Source of the DNA: Rebecca billardiae RCC1528
Taxonomy: Eukaryota > Haptophyta
Direction: 5' to 3'
DNA: 64,000 nucleotides
Assembly: GCA_965240325.2 (NCBI GenBank)
Contig: OZ251242.1
Coordinates: forward strand, 248,001 to 312,000
Shown: positions 33,871 through 48,102 of the stretch, piece after piece
How the letters are laid out: the number at the start of each line of letters is the position of its first letter
How positions within the stretch are numbered: position 1 is the first letter of the stretch
Made by a program: the position numbers and the translations under genes
The notes under the pieces: generated by a model
Databases searched by the model: none
Told to the model about the DNA's origin: nothing
The model's input: the letters and a program-made list of their open reading frames with translations, nothing else

Positions 33871-34026
33871 GCTGCTATATACGATACGAAGCGAGTGTCA
33901 CAGCAGGCCTGACGATGCATGATGACTACTGTCACTGATGCATATGATCGGCTACGCCGATCTTCGGGTAGTGAACAACGAAGTTGGGGGCGCACGGCCC
34001 TAGTGGCTAGTGCTCAGAGTCACCGA
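33808..34026. repeat. TA microsatellite and spacer right of the element
   Basis: About 53 bp of TA at roughly 33817-33869, then a short spacer before the 3-prime end of the next minus-strand gene. Confidence 0.8.
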
Positions 34027-35198
34027 TCACGCAGCTTGTGAATGTGAGCAGCAGCCGCGGCTTGTGACGACACGGTCGGACGGTCGGACGGTGCCGGTGC
34101 GGCGGGGGCAGCGGCGGCGCGACGGCGTCGGCGGTGGCGCGCTCGCACAGCGTCCTGCAGCACGTAAGCGCAGCGTGGGCTGCGTGTGCAGCAGCTCGCC
34201 GCTCAGCTCCCGCCGCTCCACGCCGCCGCAGCGGCGCGCGCGGCGCGCGCCCGCTTCGGCCGCGGCCGCGCCCGCCACCGTCCGTCGCGCCGCCGCCAGC
34301 TGCTGCGCCGTCGGTGACGGCGGCGGGTCGAGTGCGGAGAGGAGGTGGATGAGCCAGTGCAGCCCGGACTGCGTGACGTCCACGTCCACCACCGCGTCCT
34401 CCTTCGCCACCGCCATCTCCTCCGCCCGCCCCGCCCCCCAGCGGCGGTCCCACCACCCAGGCGGCGACCGGCCCGGCGCGCGCTGCGGGCGCCCGCGCGC
34501 CGCCGCTGCCGTCGGCGGCGGCGATCGCGGCGGCGAGCGGCGATCGCGGCAGCCCGTCGGGCGGCGGCGGCGGCGCGCCGCCGCCCTCCGCTCCGCCCTC
34601 CGACGCCGCCCTCCGACGCCGCCCTCCGACGCCGCCCTCCGACGCCGCCCTCCGACGCCGCCCTCCGACGCCGCCGCCTCCGATCCGCCCCGCCGCCGCC
34701 GGGCGACTGCGCTCGGATGACGAACCGGCTGGGCGGCAGCGACCAGCCGCGTGGGCGGCGTGACGCGACGCGCTCTCCGCCGCTGACGGAGGAGTTGACG
34801 GAGGTCGTGCGCGCGAGGTCGGCGGCGGTGTGCGCGGCGGCGCTGGGCGAGTGCGCCAGCCTCTCGGGCAGCACATGCCCCGCCGCGCGCCCGCCGCCGC
34901 CCAGGCTCCCGCGCTCGGCCTCGCGCCGCACCGCCGCGCGGTCCGAGTGCAGACGCCTGTCGACCGGATAGGTCAGATTTGCGACGCAGCCTGCGGAGAG
35001 GGTGGCGCATGCGGCGGGCTCGGCGGGGTCGAGCGCGCAGTGCGCGATCACCTCGAGCAGCAGCTGCGCCACCCCGTACGCGCGCAGCATCGGCGCGTCC
35101 GGTCGCATCACCCGTGCAGTCCGGTCGCCAGCAAGCCGCGGAGCCGCGGCGGCGGCGGCACGCGGGCGGCCGCCGCCGGCGAGGGTGAGGACGGACAT
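34027..35198 (-). pseudogene. ARM-like gene with frame breaks around a 13-bp minisatellite
   Basis: Reading begins at an ATG (complement at 35196-35198). The first frame encodes about 145 protein-like residues, including LRAYGVAQLLLEVIAHCALD and ACATLSAGCVANLTYPVDRR, reminiscent of an armadillo-type helical repeat. It then enters the minisatellite. Protein-like text continues in a second frame (PPPPDGLPRSPLAAAIAAAD) and then in a third (EEMAVAKEDAVVDVDVTQSG, LHWLIHLLSALDPPPSPTAQ), which stops at 34027. Two frame changes are therefore needed. They could be short introns, true frameshifts in a decaying gene, or sequence errors in G-runs. I lean to a real gene whose model I cannot settle. Function unknown. 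Confidence 0.4.
34601..34678. repeat. 13-bp minisatellite within coding sequence
   Basis: CGACGCCGCCCTC is repeated in tandem from 34601 (unit starts 34601, 34614, 34627, 34640, 34653, 34666). Thirteen is not a multiple of three, so the array runs through all frames, and each gain or loss of a unit shifts the downstream frame. Confidence 0.92.
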
Positions 35199-36278
35199 GC
35201 CATTCGGCGCACCTCCCTCGACTGCGCCGCCACCATCGCCCTCGCTCCCTTCAGCCGCCTCCCCCGACGCCTCCGCCTCCGCCTCCGCCGCACCGACGCC
35301 GCCGCACCCGCGGCACTTTGCCGTTGGATCGTCGTCACCGAGCCGTCACGCGCAACTTTTCGTGCCGATCATCATTATTGATCAGAGTCTGTCCAGGACA
35401 GCGTACACCCATTTGAATCAGAGAGCTCTTATTGATCGCAGATAGAGCACAAACGCGTCGATTCATACCCGCATTGGCTTTGAATCAGTTGGCAATACGG
35501 GGTGAGGAATCTTGAATCACAACCGTGATTATTGACCTTTCCGCTCAGGCTGTCCAGGACACACTCACCACACTATTCTAGCGCAGTTCTCTTAAGAGAA
35601 GAGGGATGCGTCTAATCTAAAACGCTGTTTTTCAGAAGCGCGTGAATCAAAGCTGACGACCCAACCTATCGTTTCTATGGTTGGCGAGCTGTTTCAGGCT
35701 CTTACAATTCAGGCATCTTACTATGACGGAATGTTCTAACACACGGCTGGTGTTATGTGCTATTCCACCCTGCATTCCCCTAAGTGTTACTATCGTTAAA
35801 ATTAGCATCTACTACAAACGCAATCATTGCGGCAGCGATATCCACTCATACGCGGTGGCCACCTACCGAAAAATCCCCAAAATCCTGCGCGCATCCTCTT
35901 TTTGATTTTGCGGAGCACGTGCGCCGCCCCCCCCCCGGCTTTCGCTCACGCTCAGACCTTTCGGGGGGGGGGCCGTGCGCCATAACTACTCACTGAGTAA
36001 CTCTCTAACTACTCTGCGATCTGCGCGCTCATTGCCAGCAGACTCCCGGGCCGCTGGGGCCTGGCTGCTGGGCGGTGCTGGCCCGGGCACCGGCACGACT
36101 GAACCGTATACTCAGACTGGCCACCGCCGCCGCGCGTCCTACCGCGCCGCACAGCCTACGACGTCCCTTCAGTCGACGCCATGAGAGCCCACTGAGTCCA
36201 GGCTGCGCGCCGATCACCCGATGATGCCGTGATGCAGATGATGCCGATGCGGCGATGACGCCGCCGGTCGTCCGAGCA
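35199..36278. other. low-GC intergenic region with a C10/G10 hairpin
   Basis: No gene recognised. CTGTCCAGGACA occurs at about 35391 and again at about 35550. A run of ten C (35927-35936) and a run of ten G (35963-35972) form a 12-bp hairpin with a ~24-base loop. Confidence 0.6.
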
Positions 36279-39016
<2,738 letters not shown>

Positions 39017-40051
39017 GCGCGCGCAATCACGCCCCCGCCCGCCCGCCGCGCGCACGGCCGGCTGCCGCGGCAGCCGTGAGCCGAAACTCGCGGCTCGGGT
39101 GCTGGCCGGTGCTGCCGCATGGCGCAGTGAGCACGTCTCGCGCGCGCGCGCCGAGGCTGCGACCAGCGATGTGCTGCGTGCCGCGTGTGTGGCCGTTGGG
39201 CCGGCGCACAGTCTGCGGTCCGAGATGTGATGGAATCGGTTGGCCCACGCATGACCGTATCAAACCGTTGCTTACCAGCGCTAAGCTAAGACTATTCGAC
39301 GTCAGCGGCGGCCGGCGACGATCGGTCTGCGGTGCACACATCCATATATATATATATATATATATACATATGTATAATATATATATATATATAATATAAC
39401 CAGAACCGAATTCGGATCCGGGATCACGGTGATGCCGCAGCGCCATTGTCGGCCGCGGATGAGTGACGTCCGAATATGAGTGCACACTCAACGTAGTACG
39501 TACCTTGATGCCCCTGGCAAGATATGTGCTCGTCGATGAGATGGATGGCCGAAATATGGTATTCGATTATGTGCCTGCCTCCAGTGCAGATATTGCCTAC
39601 ATATATGGCGAAAATATTGGCTTCATTGCGGACCCGCGCGCGCGCGCCCGCGAGCGCGCAGTCCCAACTCTCACGCCTGGTGTCACTACAGTACTCACAA
39701 CGTCAGCCAGTCGTCAGAGCTGCCGCTTGTTGTACCTGAGCATCAGCGAGCCCTGCAGCATGCCTTCTGCGAGTCGCCGAACATGATCTTTAGCAGCAGA
39801 GCCACGTACGCGCTCGCACGCAGCCGAGCTCGGCAGTGAGAGCAAAGCCGATGTGCGCGGATGGACGTCTGGACGAGTAGACGGCGGCTCTGCGGGCGGT
39901 CCGCGGCGTCTGGATGCAAGATGCCCCAGTGAGATATTGCAAGATATGTGAAAAATATCCCCTCGCAGATTCGCGCTGGGAATATATGTGAAAAAAATAT
40001 GTCACATATCTTGCCAGGGGCAATACGTACCCCCGCGGAAGGCGGAACAGT

Positions 40052-40104
<53 letters not shown>

Positions 40105-40382
40105 TACTATATAGATAAGATATAACTCAGCAGAGTAAGAATAAGAGACGCACACAGCTCAGGCAGGCGAGACGCCCGCCAACTGTCACCGCCCATGAAG
40201 CCGTTACACTCGGCGATCCGTATTTATAGCGTCGTCCGTCTACGACATCACGCTGCTGCAGAAACCGCGTTATTGCCCGCCCCGGATTAATAATATCGGA
40301 TTATGGTGCAAGATTTCAATAATCTATACATATGACGACGCGACTGATGATGCTAGTAACGTTATTATCACGACGACTAACG

Positions 40383-40436
<54 letters not shown>

Positions 40437-40747
40437 CTGACATATATGGCGGGCCGTATATATATATATATATATATGTAATTTATTTTTCATTTAGCAT
40501 ATATATATACTTATTCCCACTCCGCCAGCGCCTGAGCCTGACTGAGGCTGAGTCACTGACTCAGAGTGGCCCAGCGCGAATCTGGCGGAATCTGCGAGGG
40601 GCTATTTATTTCGTCACATCTTACGCAATATCTCACTGACACTGGGCATCCTGCATCCTAAGACTGAGACTCGCCGCGCGGAGCCGCCGCCGTCCACTCA
40701 GACACTCAGTCCAGACTCCGCGCGGTCCAGAGTTCAGACCCGCGCCG
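39017..40747. other. AT-rich intergenic region with microsatellites and an inverted repeat
   Basis: TA tracts lie at about 39343-39366, 39378-39397 and 40385-40434, and a GT tract of ~47 bp at 40056-40102. A 19-bp inverted repeat, GCCCCTGGCAAGATATGTG (39510-39528 against 40003-40021), bounds ~0.5 kb, possibly a small foldback element. Copy 1 of a dispersed repeat lies at 40145-40204. No gene recognised. Confidence 0.65.
40145..40204 (+). repeat. dispersed repeat family, copy 1
   Basis: Shares GAGACGCACACAGCTCAGGC, then AGGCGAG, and CAACTGTCACCGCCCATGAA with copies at 56183-56252 and 60421-60512, and partly with 53400-53450. Confidence 0.8.
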
Positions 40748-40915
40748 CCACCCGTCCCAGAAAGCCTCTGAGCCCGTCTTCGGCTCAGCGGGCTCAAAAA
40801 CTTCGGAGCGAGGGTTTTGAGCTCAGTGACTATGAAATGGGCTGGCTACGAATAGCTGCGGGTATTCGTATTTTTCAATACCAGGGGCCTTGATGTAGGG
40901 GGCTGGGACGGGTGG
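40748..40915. mobile_element. 168-bp MITE with 13-bp TIRs, uninterrupted copy
   Basis: Begins CCACCCGTCCCAG and ends CTGGGACGGGTGG, exact reverse complements. The interior matches a second copy at 41396-41974. Because this copy is uninterrupted it supplies the empty site for the element nested in copy 2. The target duplication is unclear. Confidence 0.82.
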
Positions 40916-41395
40916 TCGACCGCGACACTTGCCCTTGGCCCCTTTGACTTTCTCCGTCTCCGGACCGTCTCGACCAGTACCGTAATACTATTAGTTAGGG
41001 AAAAGGCAGAACGACATTAACAGCCTAGCTGCTCTGGCAGTCGGCCAGTTCGTCGAGGACGACATCTTCGGCCGACTAGGGACGCGTCGAGCTGCTCGGC
41101 GAGGCCCGGTGACGGGTCCGAGCATCCGTGACGGACTGGCGAACGTTGTGAGTCTACGGTGTAAGTGAGTGACGGTGACACGAGCCACCGGATGCGTCAC
41201 GCGGACCGAGTTGGGACGACGACTGCGCGCTCCGGCGGGCGCGCGCGCGGGTCCGCATATATTTTGGCCATCATATATTTAGGCAGCGCAATATCTGCAC
41301 ATCCGGAATAGGGGCCTAAGGCCATTGTTCAGCAGCCCCCCCCGCCCCCCCCCCGGACTGTCGGCACACAACCCGAACACGGTCCAGTAGAAATG

Positions 41396-41974
41396 CCACC
41401 CGTCCCAGAAAGCCCGTGAGCCCGTCTTCGGCTCAGCTAGCGATCCCGGTTCGTCGTATAAAAAGTTCGCGAACGGGTTCACGAACGGGCCTTGTTCGTT
41501 CAGGTTCGCGTTCGTTCGCCACATCGGCTGGCCTCCGGGCGAAGTTCGCGAACTCGCGAACCGGTTCGCGAACTACGCGAACCTGTTCGGGCCCCATCAC
41601 CATCAATCTGCCATATGTAAGCGGCCAATCTCAAGGTAATCTTGGGTCGATATTCCAATATGATTTCCGCCAAACCGGGAGAATATTCAATATTTAATCA
41701 AGTTTTCCTATTAAATCGAATAAATACTCGGTTCGCGTACGGTTCGCGAAAGTTTGCGAGCGTTCGCGAGAGGGCCGTGGTTCGCGAACCAAGGTTCGTG
41801 AGTTCGTTCGCGAGGCCAGATTACACGAACCGGGATCGCTAGGCCCGCTCAGCGGGCTCAAAACATTCCATATGGAATGTTTTGAGCTCAGTGATTATGA
41901 AATGGGCTGGGAACGAATGGCTGCGGGTATTTTCAAATACCAGCAGCCTTGATGTAGGGGGCTGGGACGGGTGG
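41396..41974. mobile_element. second copy of the 13-bp-TIR MITE, interrupted by another element
   Basis: Same CCACCCGTCCCAG / CTGGGACGGGTGG termini as 40748-40915, split at ~41436 by a 406-bp insertion. It also differs by a 24-bp perfect palindrome (41860-41883, centre CATTCCATATGGAATG). The acyltransferase start codon lies 22 bp beyond its right end. Confidence 0.82.
41437..41842. mobile_element. 406-bp nested DNA transposon with 17-bp TIRs and many TTCGCGAA sites
   Basis: Termini CTAGCGATCCCGGTTCG (41437-41453) and its exact reverse complement (41826-41842). The interior carries numerous GTTCGCGAAC-like palindromes and half-sites on both sides of an AT-rich centre. GCTCAG lies directly left of the insertion and recurs a few bases to the right (in GCCCGCTCAG), consistent with a degenerate target duplication. 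No coding capacity. Confidence 0.85.
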
Positions 41975-41996
41975 AGAATCGGCGAACGTGGACAGG

Positions 41997-43690
41997 ATGG
42001 GGTTTTGTGCCGTGCCGGCGAGCTCGCATTGCCGCTGCGCGCACCATGCTCCCCTCTTTGCTGACGTGCTGCCAGACGAGTACTACTTCATCACACCCGA
42101 ACAGTCTGCAGTGCTGATTCTCGCTCTCGCGCTTGTCTTGATCTCATGCCGAGTCGTCAACGCTGTCCGGGCGCGGGCAAAAGAAGAGTGCATTCTACCC
42201 GAAGGGGCGGCACGGTCGGACGCAGAGAGCCCGCCCTTGGCCTGTGTCAAGCCGCACGGGGAGGCACAAGCTGACGGCTCAACGGGCCCAACGCCATCCA
42301 CGGAGCCACACGTCGAGCTGCACGTCATCAATCATGCCAAGTTCTTTCTCAACGCAGCCATCTTCTGCCTCCACGCGCTCCAGTCGGTGTCGGGCATGAC
42401 GAAGACTGGGTGGCATGCTGCGTACGCGGCTTGGGTCACGTCGTTTGCCATGATCACGTTTGCTTTCCTGAGCGGGGTCGTCTCGAAGGGCGAGCTCACG
42501 CCAGAGCGAGCGCAGCGCGTGATGTCCACCACCATGGCAACCTACGTAGTGCTCAACACGATTTGGAACCTCAATTTGCGCTGGGCATACGCCGCGTTCA
42601 CGAGCGCGGACGCATCCGATGTGGCCGTGCAGCTGCCCAACTGGTCGCTCAGTAAGCCATACGTCGCGTGGTGCGTGTGCCTGCCTGCCCTGTGGCAGAG
42701 ATGGTTGCTCAGCAGCCCCTGCGCTGACCTCCGGAGCACTCCCCCACCGCGGCGCGCAGGTATCTGGAGTGCTGGATGACGTGGAAGATGCTGCTGCCGT
42801 TCCTGCGAACGGTGCCCGACCGGCGTGTGCTCCTCGGCCTCGCGTGCTTCATCTCGTGGTATGGCGGGTACTGGATGATCCCCCGCCTTGGCTCGTGGCA
42901 CGGGGATACAGTCATCGGCATGCTACCTGCATTTATCCTTGGTGTGATCACGCCGTACTCGGCGTTCACGCAAGTCCGCCCGCAGATCCGGGGTGCTGCG
43001 GCCGCGCTGCACTGCCTCTGGATCTGCATCTGCGTGTGGCTGGCGTACGGCTTGCCCGACGAATGCGACGCTCCGACGCACGGCGGCCACTTCACCGCTG
43101 TGAGCCTTTACACGTGGTCGAAGCGCATGTCCCACCGCAGCTACTTCTCAGCGGAGGCACTCAGCGAGATCTGCGCTCACCATCAGGTGGGGGGCGTCGA
43201 GCCAGTGCCCCTGCGCCAGGCGTGCCAGCTGCGGTATTACTACTGGTGGACCTCGCGTGCCGCGTACCACCTGCTCGCGCTGCTGGTCGGGGGCTCATTC
43301 GTGCTGCTCATGCCCAACCGGCCGACTGCCTTCTCTCGCAGTGGGCGGCACGTGCTGTATGCGTACCTGATGCAACAGCTGTGCTTCCTTCCCTACGTCG
43401 GGCGCCTGTTCAATGCGCTGGGCGTGCGTGCATGCGCATCGCCGCTCATGCTGGTGCTGATCGCAGGGCTGAGCGTGAGCGCCACCTACCTCCTGACCAC
43501 TGCACCGGTGAGGCGTGCGCTCTGCTTTGCGTTTGAGCCCACGTGGCTGAACTGGCTGTGGAAAAAGCCGTACAAGCCGCTGCCGCATGTGCGCTCGGCC
43601 GTTCTGCTATGTGCCCTCACCTGGCTCGCCAGTGAACATCTCGTGCCGTTCCTGAGAGCCCAGGCTGGCTGTGGTGCCAGGGGCGAGTAG
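41997..43690 (+). CDS. multi-pass membrane acyltransferase (acyltransferase-3 type)
   Basis: Two exons, 41997-42670 and 42760-43690; intron 42671-42759 (89 bp, GTGCGTGT...GCGCAG, phase 2); 534 aa. About ten hydrophobic segments are visible, the first at residues ~38-55 (QSAVLILALALVLISCRVVN). The motif HVINHAKFFLNAAIFCLHAL at the start of the core and SFAMITFAFLSGVVSKGELT after it match the conserved DxxKFxLxxxVxxxH and FHMPLFFFLSGYF regions of acyltransferase-3 membrane proteins, for example sugar O-acetylases. The splice is supported by phase and by restoring a continuous helix (PYVAW/YLECWMTWKMLLPFL). Expected role: transfer of acyl or acetyl groups to a sugar or lipid at a membrane; substrate unknown. 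Lower GC than its neighbours. Confidence 0.72.
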
Positions 43691-44327
43691 TTCGGCTGCA
43701 TGAGCGGTCACTGGCAGATCGGGCGGGGGCGCGGTAGTTGTAGTAACTACGACTACTAAGTGACTGTACACTAATTAAACTATACCGCGAGTAGTTATAT
43801 ACTTATATATATATATACGTAGTCATGTCACACACATCATATATTAACGACGTGGTATGCAACGGGCAGGCGTCAGAGTCATCATATATACTTATATATA
43901 TCGCTGCGTTTTTCCACGGGCCGGTCCGCCAGACCGCGAAACAATTCACGCATTTTCAGAGCGAGTCGCGGCTCCGCCTTCCCATTGGTCGGTTGGGGGG
44001 GGATCGAAAAATGAGCGGTCGCCAAAGTGAGACATATTATCTCAATACCATCAGGCGAAAGACTGGAATCAGGAAGAAAACGAGCCAATGGTCGTCCCGG
44101 AAGGCATGATGGCTTGGCCGCAATCTCCTTAGCATCTCAGCAATCTTCGCTCCTTTTTTGTGTCCTTCTCCACCTCCACGAGGCCTGGACGAGATCGCTT
44201 GCGAGCGGAAGGGCTTCGGGTCGAGACTCGAGTAGAGCGCGTCAAAGCGAGGGAGCCGCTGGCTCGCTGGCTCCGTGAGGTTCAAGGCAGCTAGCCGCCG
44301 ACGCTGATGGCGAAGACGGCGGCTGGC
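43691..44327. other. intergenic spacer
   Basis: AT-rich with a short TA tract (~43803-43817). No gene recognised. A long minus-strand Arg-rich frame overlapping the next element is not credible. Confidence 0.55.
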
Positions 44328-45044
44328 CAAGGGCCGTAAGGGCACCCAACTCCCAGTGCGGCCAGCTCGGAGGTTGAGGTGCCTCTGTCTGTCTCGTGGC
44401 CTCGCGACTCGCGTCCGGCCGGCGTGCTTCAAACGCTGCGCGAGGGCGCGACGTCGAGCGCTCTGCCTGGATGACTGGCGGCGATGCCGAACCCGGACGG
44501 CTCGCCGCTGAGCGGCGCGGGTCAAGGCTCTCCTGACACGCGCGTGAGTCCGCCAGGCTCGCCTCTTTCGCCTCTCGGCCCGTGCAATCGGCAGTTGCCA
44601 ACGCGGCGCGCGAGCTCACTCGTGCCGTGCGCGCCAGCAGCAAACGGAGCGCTCGGGCTGCTTGCACCGGGCACGCAGGGGCAAGCGTGGGCGCCCGCCC
44701 GCACTTTGGCTTGTAGGCCCCTACGGGCAGCCTCCATGTCCGCCTGACTCACTTCCGTTCCCGGCGGTCGGCTGCTCGACTCGTCGCGCGTCCGGTGGCC
44801 TCAGCCGAGCTGCGCTCGGCTCGCCCCCACCTCCGCCTCCACCTCCGCCTCGCCATCAGCACTGTCCGCCTCGCCCGCCGCCCGCCGCCCGCCGCGCGCC
44901 GCCCGCCGCGGCGCCCCGTCATGCCCGCACCCTCGCCTCCCGCGTCTTCGGCGACGGGCCACTCACCGCGGGCACTCACGGAGGCGAGCACAACAGAGGC
45001 GCCCCAACCTCCGCACTGGGAGTTGGGTGCCCTTACGGCCCTTG
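44328..45044. mobile_element. 717-bp element of the CAAGGGCC family
   Basis: Starts CAAGGGCCGTAAGGGCACCC and ends with the matching reverse complement (inverted arms continue to about 44395 and from about 44989). GGCTGGC is duplicated on both sides (44321-44327 and 45045-45051). Frames inside are Arg/Ser/Pro-rich and not recognised. The smaller relative at 59736-59932 shares the arms. Confidence 0.82.
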
Positions 45045-46629
45045 GGCTGGCGATGGTCGCAACTCAAGTGGGATTGGGGATTGGAAGATGGGCTGAAAGA
45101 CCAGGCATCGTATTCAACTCCAGCCGACCAACACTGCAGCTCTGTGATGCGGGCCCGGCCACTGTACTGTACACGGCAGGCCCCGGGCTTGCGTCGCGCC
45201 GCAGGTTGGGGTCGCCGGCCTTCCTATAGGCGCTCACCACGGCTCTTGCGACGGTGACGGTGACATGGATGAAGACGATGGCGACGCCTTTCACCACGCT
45301 GCCTCTGCGTGGCCAGACTGGCTGCGCAGTCGATCGGCCGGATGCACATCAAAAGGGTGGTGGCGGGCCGGTCCGCGGCGGGCAAGCTCATCATGTCGTT
45401 AGGGCCTGGCGTCCGCGGCATGTGCCGTTTTCACCTCCCGCAGGTCGCATTTGAGCTGATGGAGTTATGCGGCGACGTCCTCAAGACCGGGCCAGATGAT
45501 CACAGCGTGGAGTGCAACGCTTGTTTTGCCGGGCGGTGAGCCGCGCGTGTTGATTCGCCGCGAATGATCGCTCGGCGACGACGACTACCGCTCGTCGACT
45601 ATACGGGATTACGGCCGCGTACGTACTGCTATAATAACGGCGGTATAACTATCGGACCGTGTAGTAGTACCGGCGGGCCGTGGCGCGCCGCCGAGTCGTG
45701 CCGATTCCAGGACGTTATTTCGCCTATTCGTTCCGACGACTCATCCGACGTCGGCGGCCCGCGCGCGCATGTTAGCCCGTTATTATTACTCGTCGTTGTT
45801 CACCTACTTCCTGAACTCCTCATCCCGATCCGAGTCCGACTCAGAAGTCAGTGTCAGATCCGGGCGCTGCGCCATCAGTGCGGGCGGCGTCACCACTTCT
45901 GTCGCCGCCGGCGGAACGTCTCCGCCGCCGGTCGGACCGGCGCTAGAAGTCGTAGATGAATTGCTGGCGCTGTTGCTAGATCCGAGTATCCGTCAGACGT
46001 GATGGCACCGTGTCCCGTGATGGGACATGAGTCTGGTCCGGCGGCGGCACTCGCCAATCGCGAAAGTTCGACACGCGGTGACTGCATGCTCTGATGATGA
46101 TCGTCATCTGTATATTGAGTGACTGGCGGGCAGCAGAGTGACGACGACGCCCACCGCGCTGTCGTCCGTCTAGTGCCAAGCTCCCAAGAGTCGTCGCGGG
46201 CCTTTGACGCGGGGCGCCGTGCGCACCGGCGCTGCAATAACTCGCCAACTCGGCATCGTCACGAGTCTGCACGGGCCTCGGCCGATTTGGTGAACCCAGC
46301 GGCGTGCACTGCCGCGAGCGTGCTGCCCGGGCTGACCTTGGATTCGATGCCAGAGTGATAAGACATGACAATTCCATAGTCTGTGCTTGCCCTCCCCACT
46401 ACCCGCGTACGCCGCGAGTGCCTCCGTACGAGTTCATGGCCGCGTAGAACGGCGCACCGTGCGGCGGGCGACGAGGCCGCACTCGTGAGCTGCATGCTGC
46501 ATCCAGGCAACGCCTTGGACGCGTACCTGTGCTTCCTGAGAAGGCGGGCCTCACGCCTGGCTGCGCTGGTGTCGGTGGACGCCCTGAGCTTCACCGCAGC
46601 CAGCCCACCCTGGGCGTCGACAACCTTGT
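45045..46629. other. intergenic region, nothing firmly coding
   Basis: A 76-codon plus frame at 45309-45539 and a 134-codon minus frame at 46259-46663 have a somewhat protein-like composition. The latter includes AAVKLRAS and RREARLLRK, loosely resembling a kinase N-lobe. Neither has the rest of a domain, so both are left uncalled. Confidence 0.4.
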
Positions 46630-46992
46630 TTACAAACCGTGCCGTGCAGGAGCCCGCTCCCACAAGCTGCTCTCACAGTGAGCCGCAGCTGGGACATCCA
46701 TCTGTTCGGCCTCCTCGCTGGGGAGCGTCAGGTCGAGCGCCGGAACTTCCGACTTGCGCGAGCCCAGCAGCCGGCCGAGCGGCGCCCAGCCGCGCGCGCT
46801 CTCCCCCTCCGCGCGGCGCAGCGTGAATGAAGGCGGGCGCGCACGACGTTGATTGAGAAAGAGCTCCTCCTCCTGCACGCGCAGGCTCCACAGCACAAGC
46901 GCGCCCGATGCGAAGAGGAAAGCATCGAAGGGTGCGGGCAGCGCGTGCTCGTCGCGCTCCCACTGAGAGCACGACGTGGGCAACGTGAACGT
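46630..46992 (-). CDS. possible exon of an unidentified protein
   Basis: An open minus-strand frame without a clear ATG encodes TFTLPTSCSQWERDEHALPA, FDAFLFASGALVLWSLRVQE and later RRAEGESARGWAPLGRLLGS. Its composition looks like real protein, with one hydrophobic helix, unlike the Arg/Ala runs of shadow frames. It could be an exon of a gene extending either way or a remnant. No family recognised. Confidence 0.3.
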   Translation of the reverse strand, partial: TFTLPTSCSQWERDEHALPAPFDAFLFASGALVLWSLRVQEEELFLNQRRARPPSFTLRRAEGESARGWAPLGRLLGSRKSEVPALDLTLPSEEAEQMDVPAAAHCESSLWERAPARHGL

Positions 46993-48102
46993 CACGTGCC
47001 GACGGGCGTCGGTCAGACGACGTGGACGGGAGGCGAGCAGCGCGGCGGAGGAGACGTGGGTGCCAGTGAGCGTGCACGGCGCGGACGGCTCCCCGCCGCA
47101 GGGCGGCGTCGTGTGCTCGCCCGCCGGCCGCCTCTCTAGGATCCTCAGAATCCTCAGAAGTCCGCCTCGCCGGGCCGCGTTGAGAGCCCCAACTGAAAAC
47201 TCCCAAGGGGGGCTTCCAGGTCTTGCATCTGAAGACCACGATCTCCGTCCGATCTTCGTTTAGTCTATTGGTGCGACGAAGCAGGAATATGATTTTCTTT
47301 TGTCCTCCGCGTGTCGATCTCGCCGGCTCGCAAGCCAAGCCTTTCAGAAACGCGGCGATAAGTATATACAGGCCCGCGCAGGGTAGTCCCCGCTGACAAC
47401 GCCGGCGATTGTTCGTCGTCAGACGTAATTCACGATGATGACTATCAGTAGTATTAGACACTGCTATATATATATTATATATATACTACACTAGTCGGCT
47501 AGTAATTAATAATATTAAAATTAACTGTACTGCTGTGATCATCATGCATCTAACTAATCGAATTTTGAGACTGCTGACTACGGCTGCTGAGTGGGCGATG
47601 ACACAAGAGTGCGCTAACGGGTAAACGGCACGACCACCCTTTCTTTCTATTTGCTACAGAGTCAGCAATGGCGGGCTCAGTCGCCGTGTGGCGCGGCGGC
47701 GCGCGGCCCGGAGAGCCGCTGGCGAGTCGGCCGCACGGACGGCACGAGTGCGCGCGCACTCTCGGGTCAAAGGCGGACGGAGGCGGCCGCGATGGGAGGC
47801 ATGACCCGCGAGCCCGAACGAGCGTAGGCGAGGCAGAGCTCAGCCGCCCCATGTCTTGGCGCACGCCATGCGGCTGGCGTCGCTGCGCGCGCGTGTTCGC
47901 GCGCTGATGGCTGCGACGCGATGGCGGCCGGCCGCCGCGAAAACGTCCGTACTGATCGACTCCGCAGCCCGCCGTGTACGACTCCAACCACGGCGGCGAT
48001 GGCTGGTCGGTGGCCCGCGACTGCAGAGCGTCAACTGCTCGACCCTGCCGCGCGGGCGGTACCGCCACCGGCTGCGATGTCGTGATGAGTCGATCGTCAG
48101 GA
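46993..48102. other. intergenic region
   Basis: AT-rich centre (47440-47640) with short TA tracts; flanks GC-rich. No gene recognised. ATG-initiated frames are short and lack motifs. Confidence 0.5.

Noticed and set aside
46259-46663. Protein kinase N-lobe
   Set aside because: AAVKLRAS and RREARLLRK are suggestive, but there is no glycine loop of proper form, no catalytic loop and no DFG downstream.
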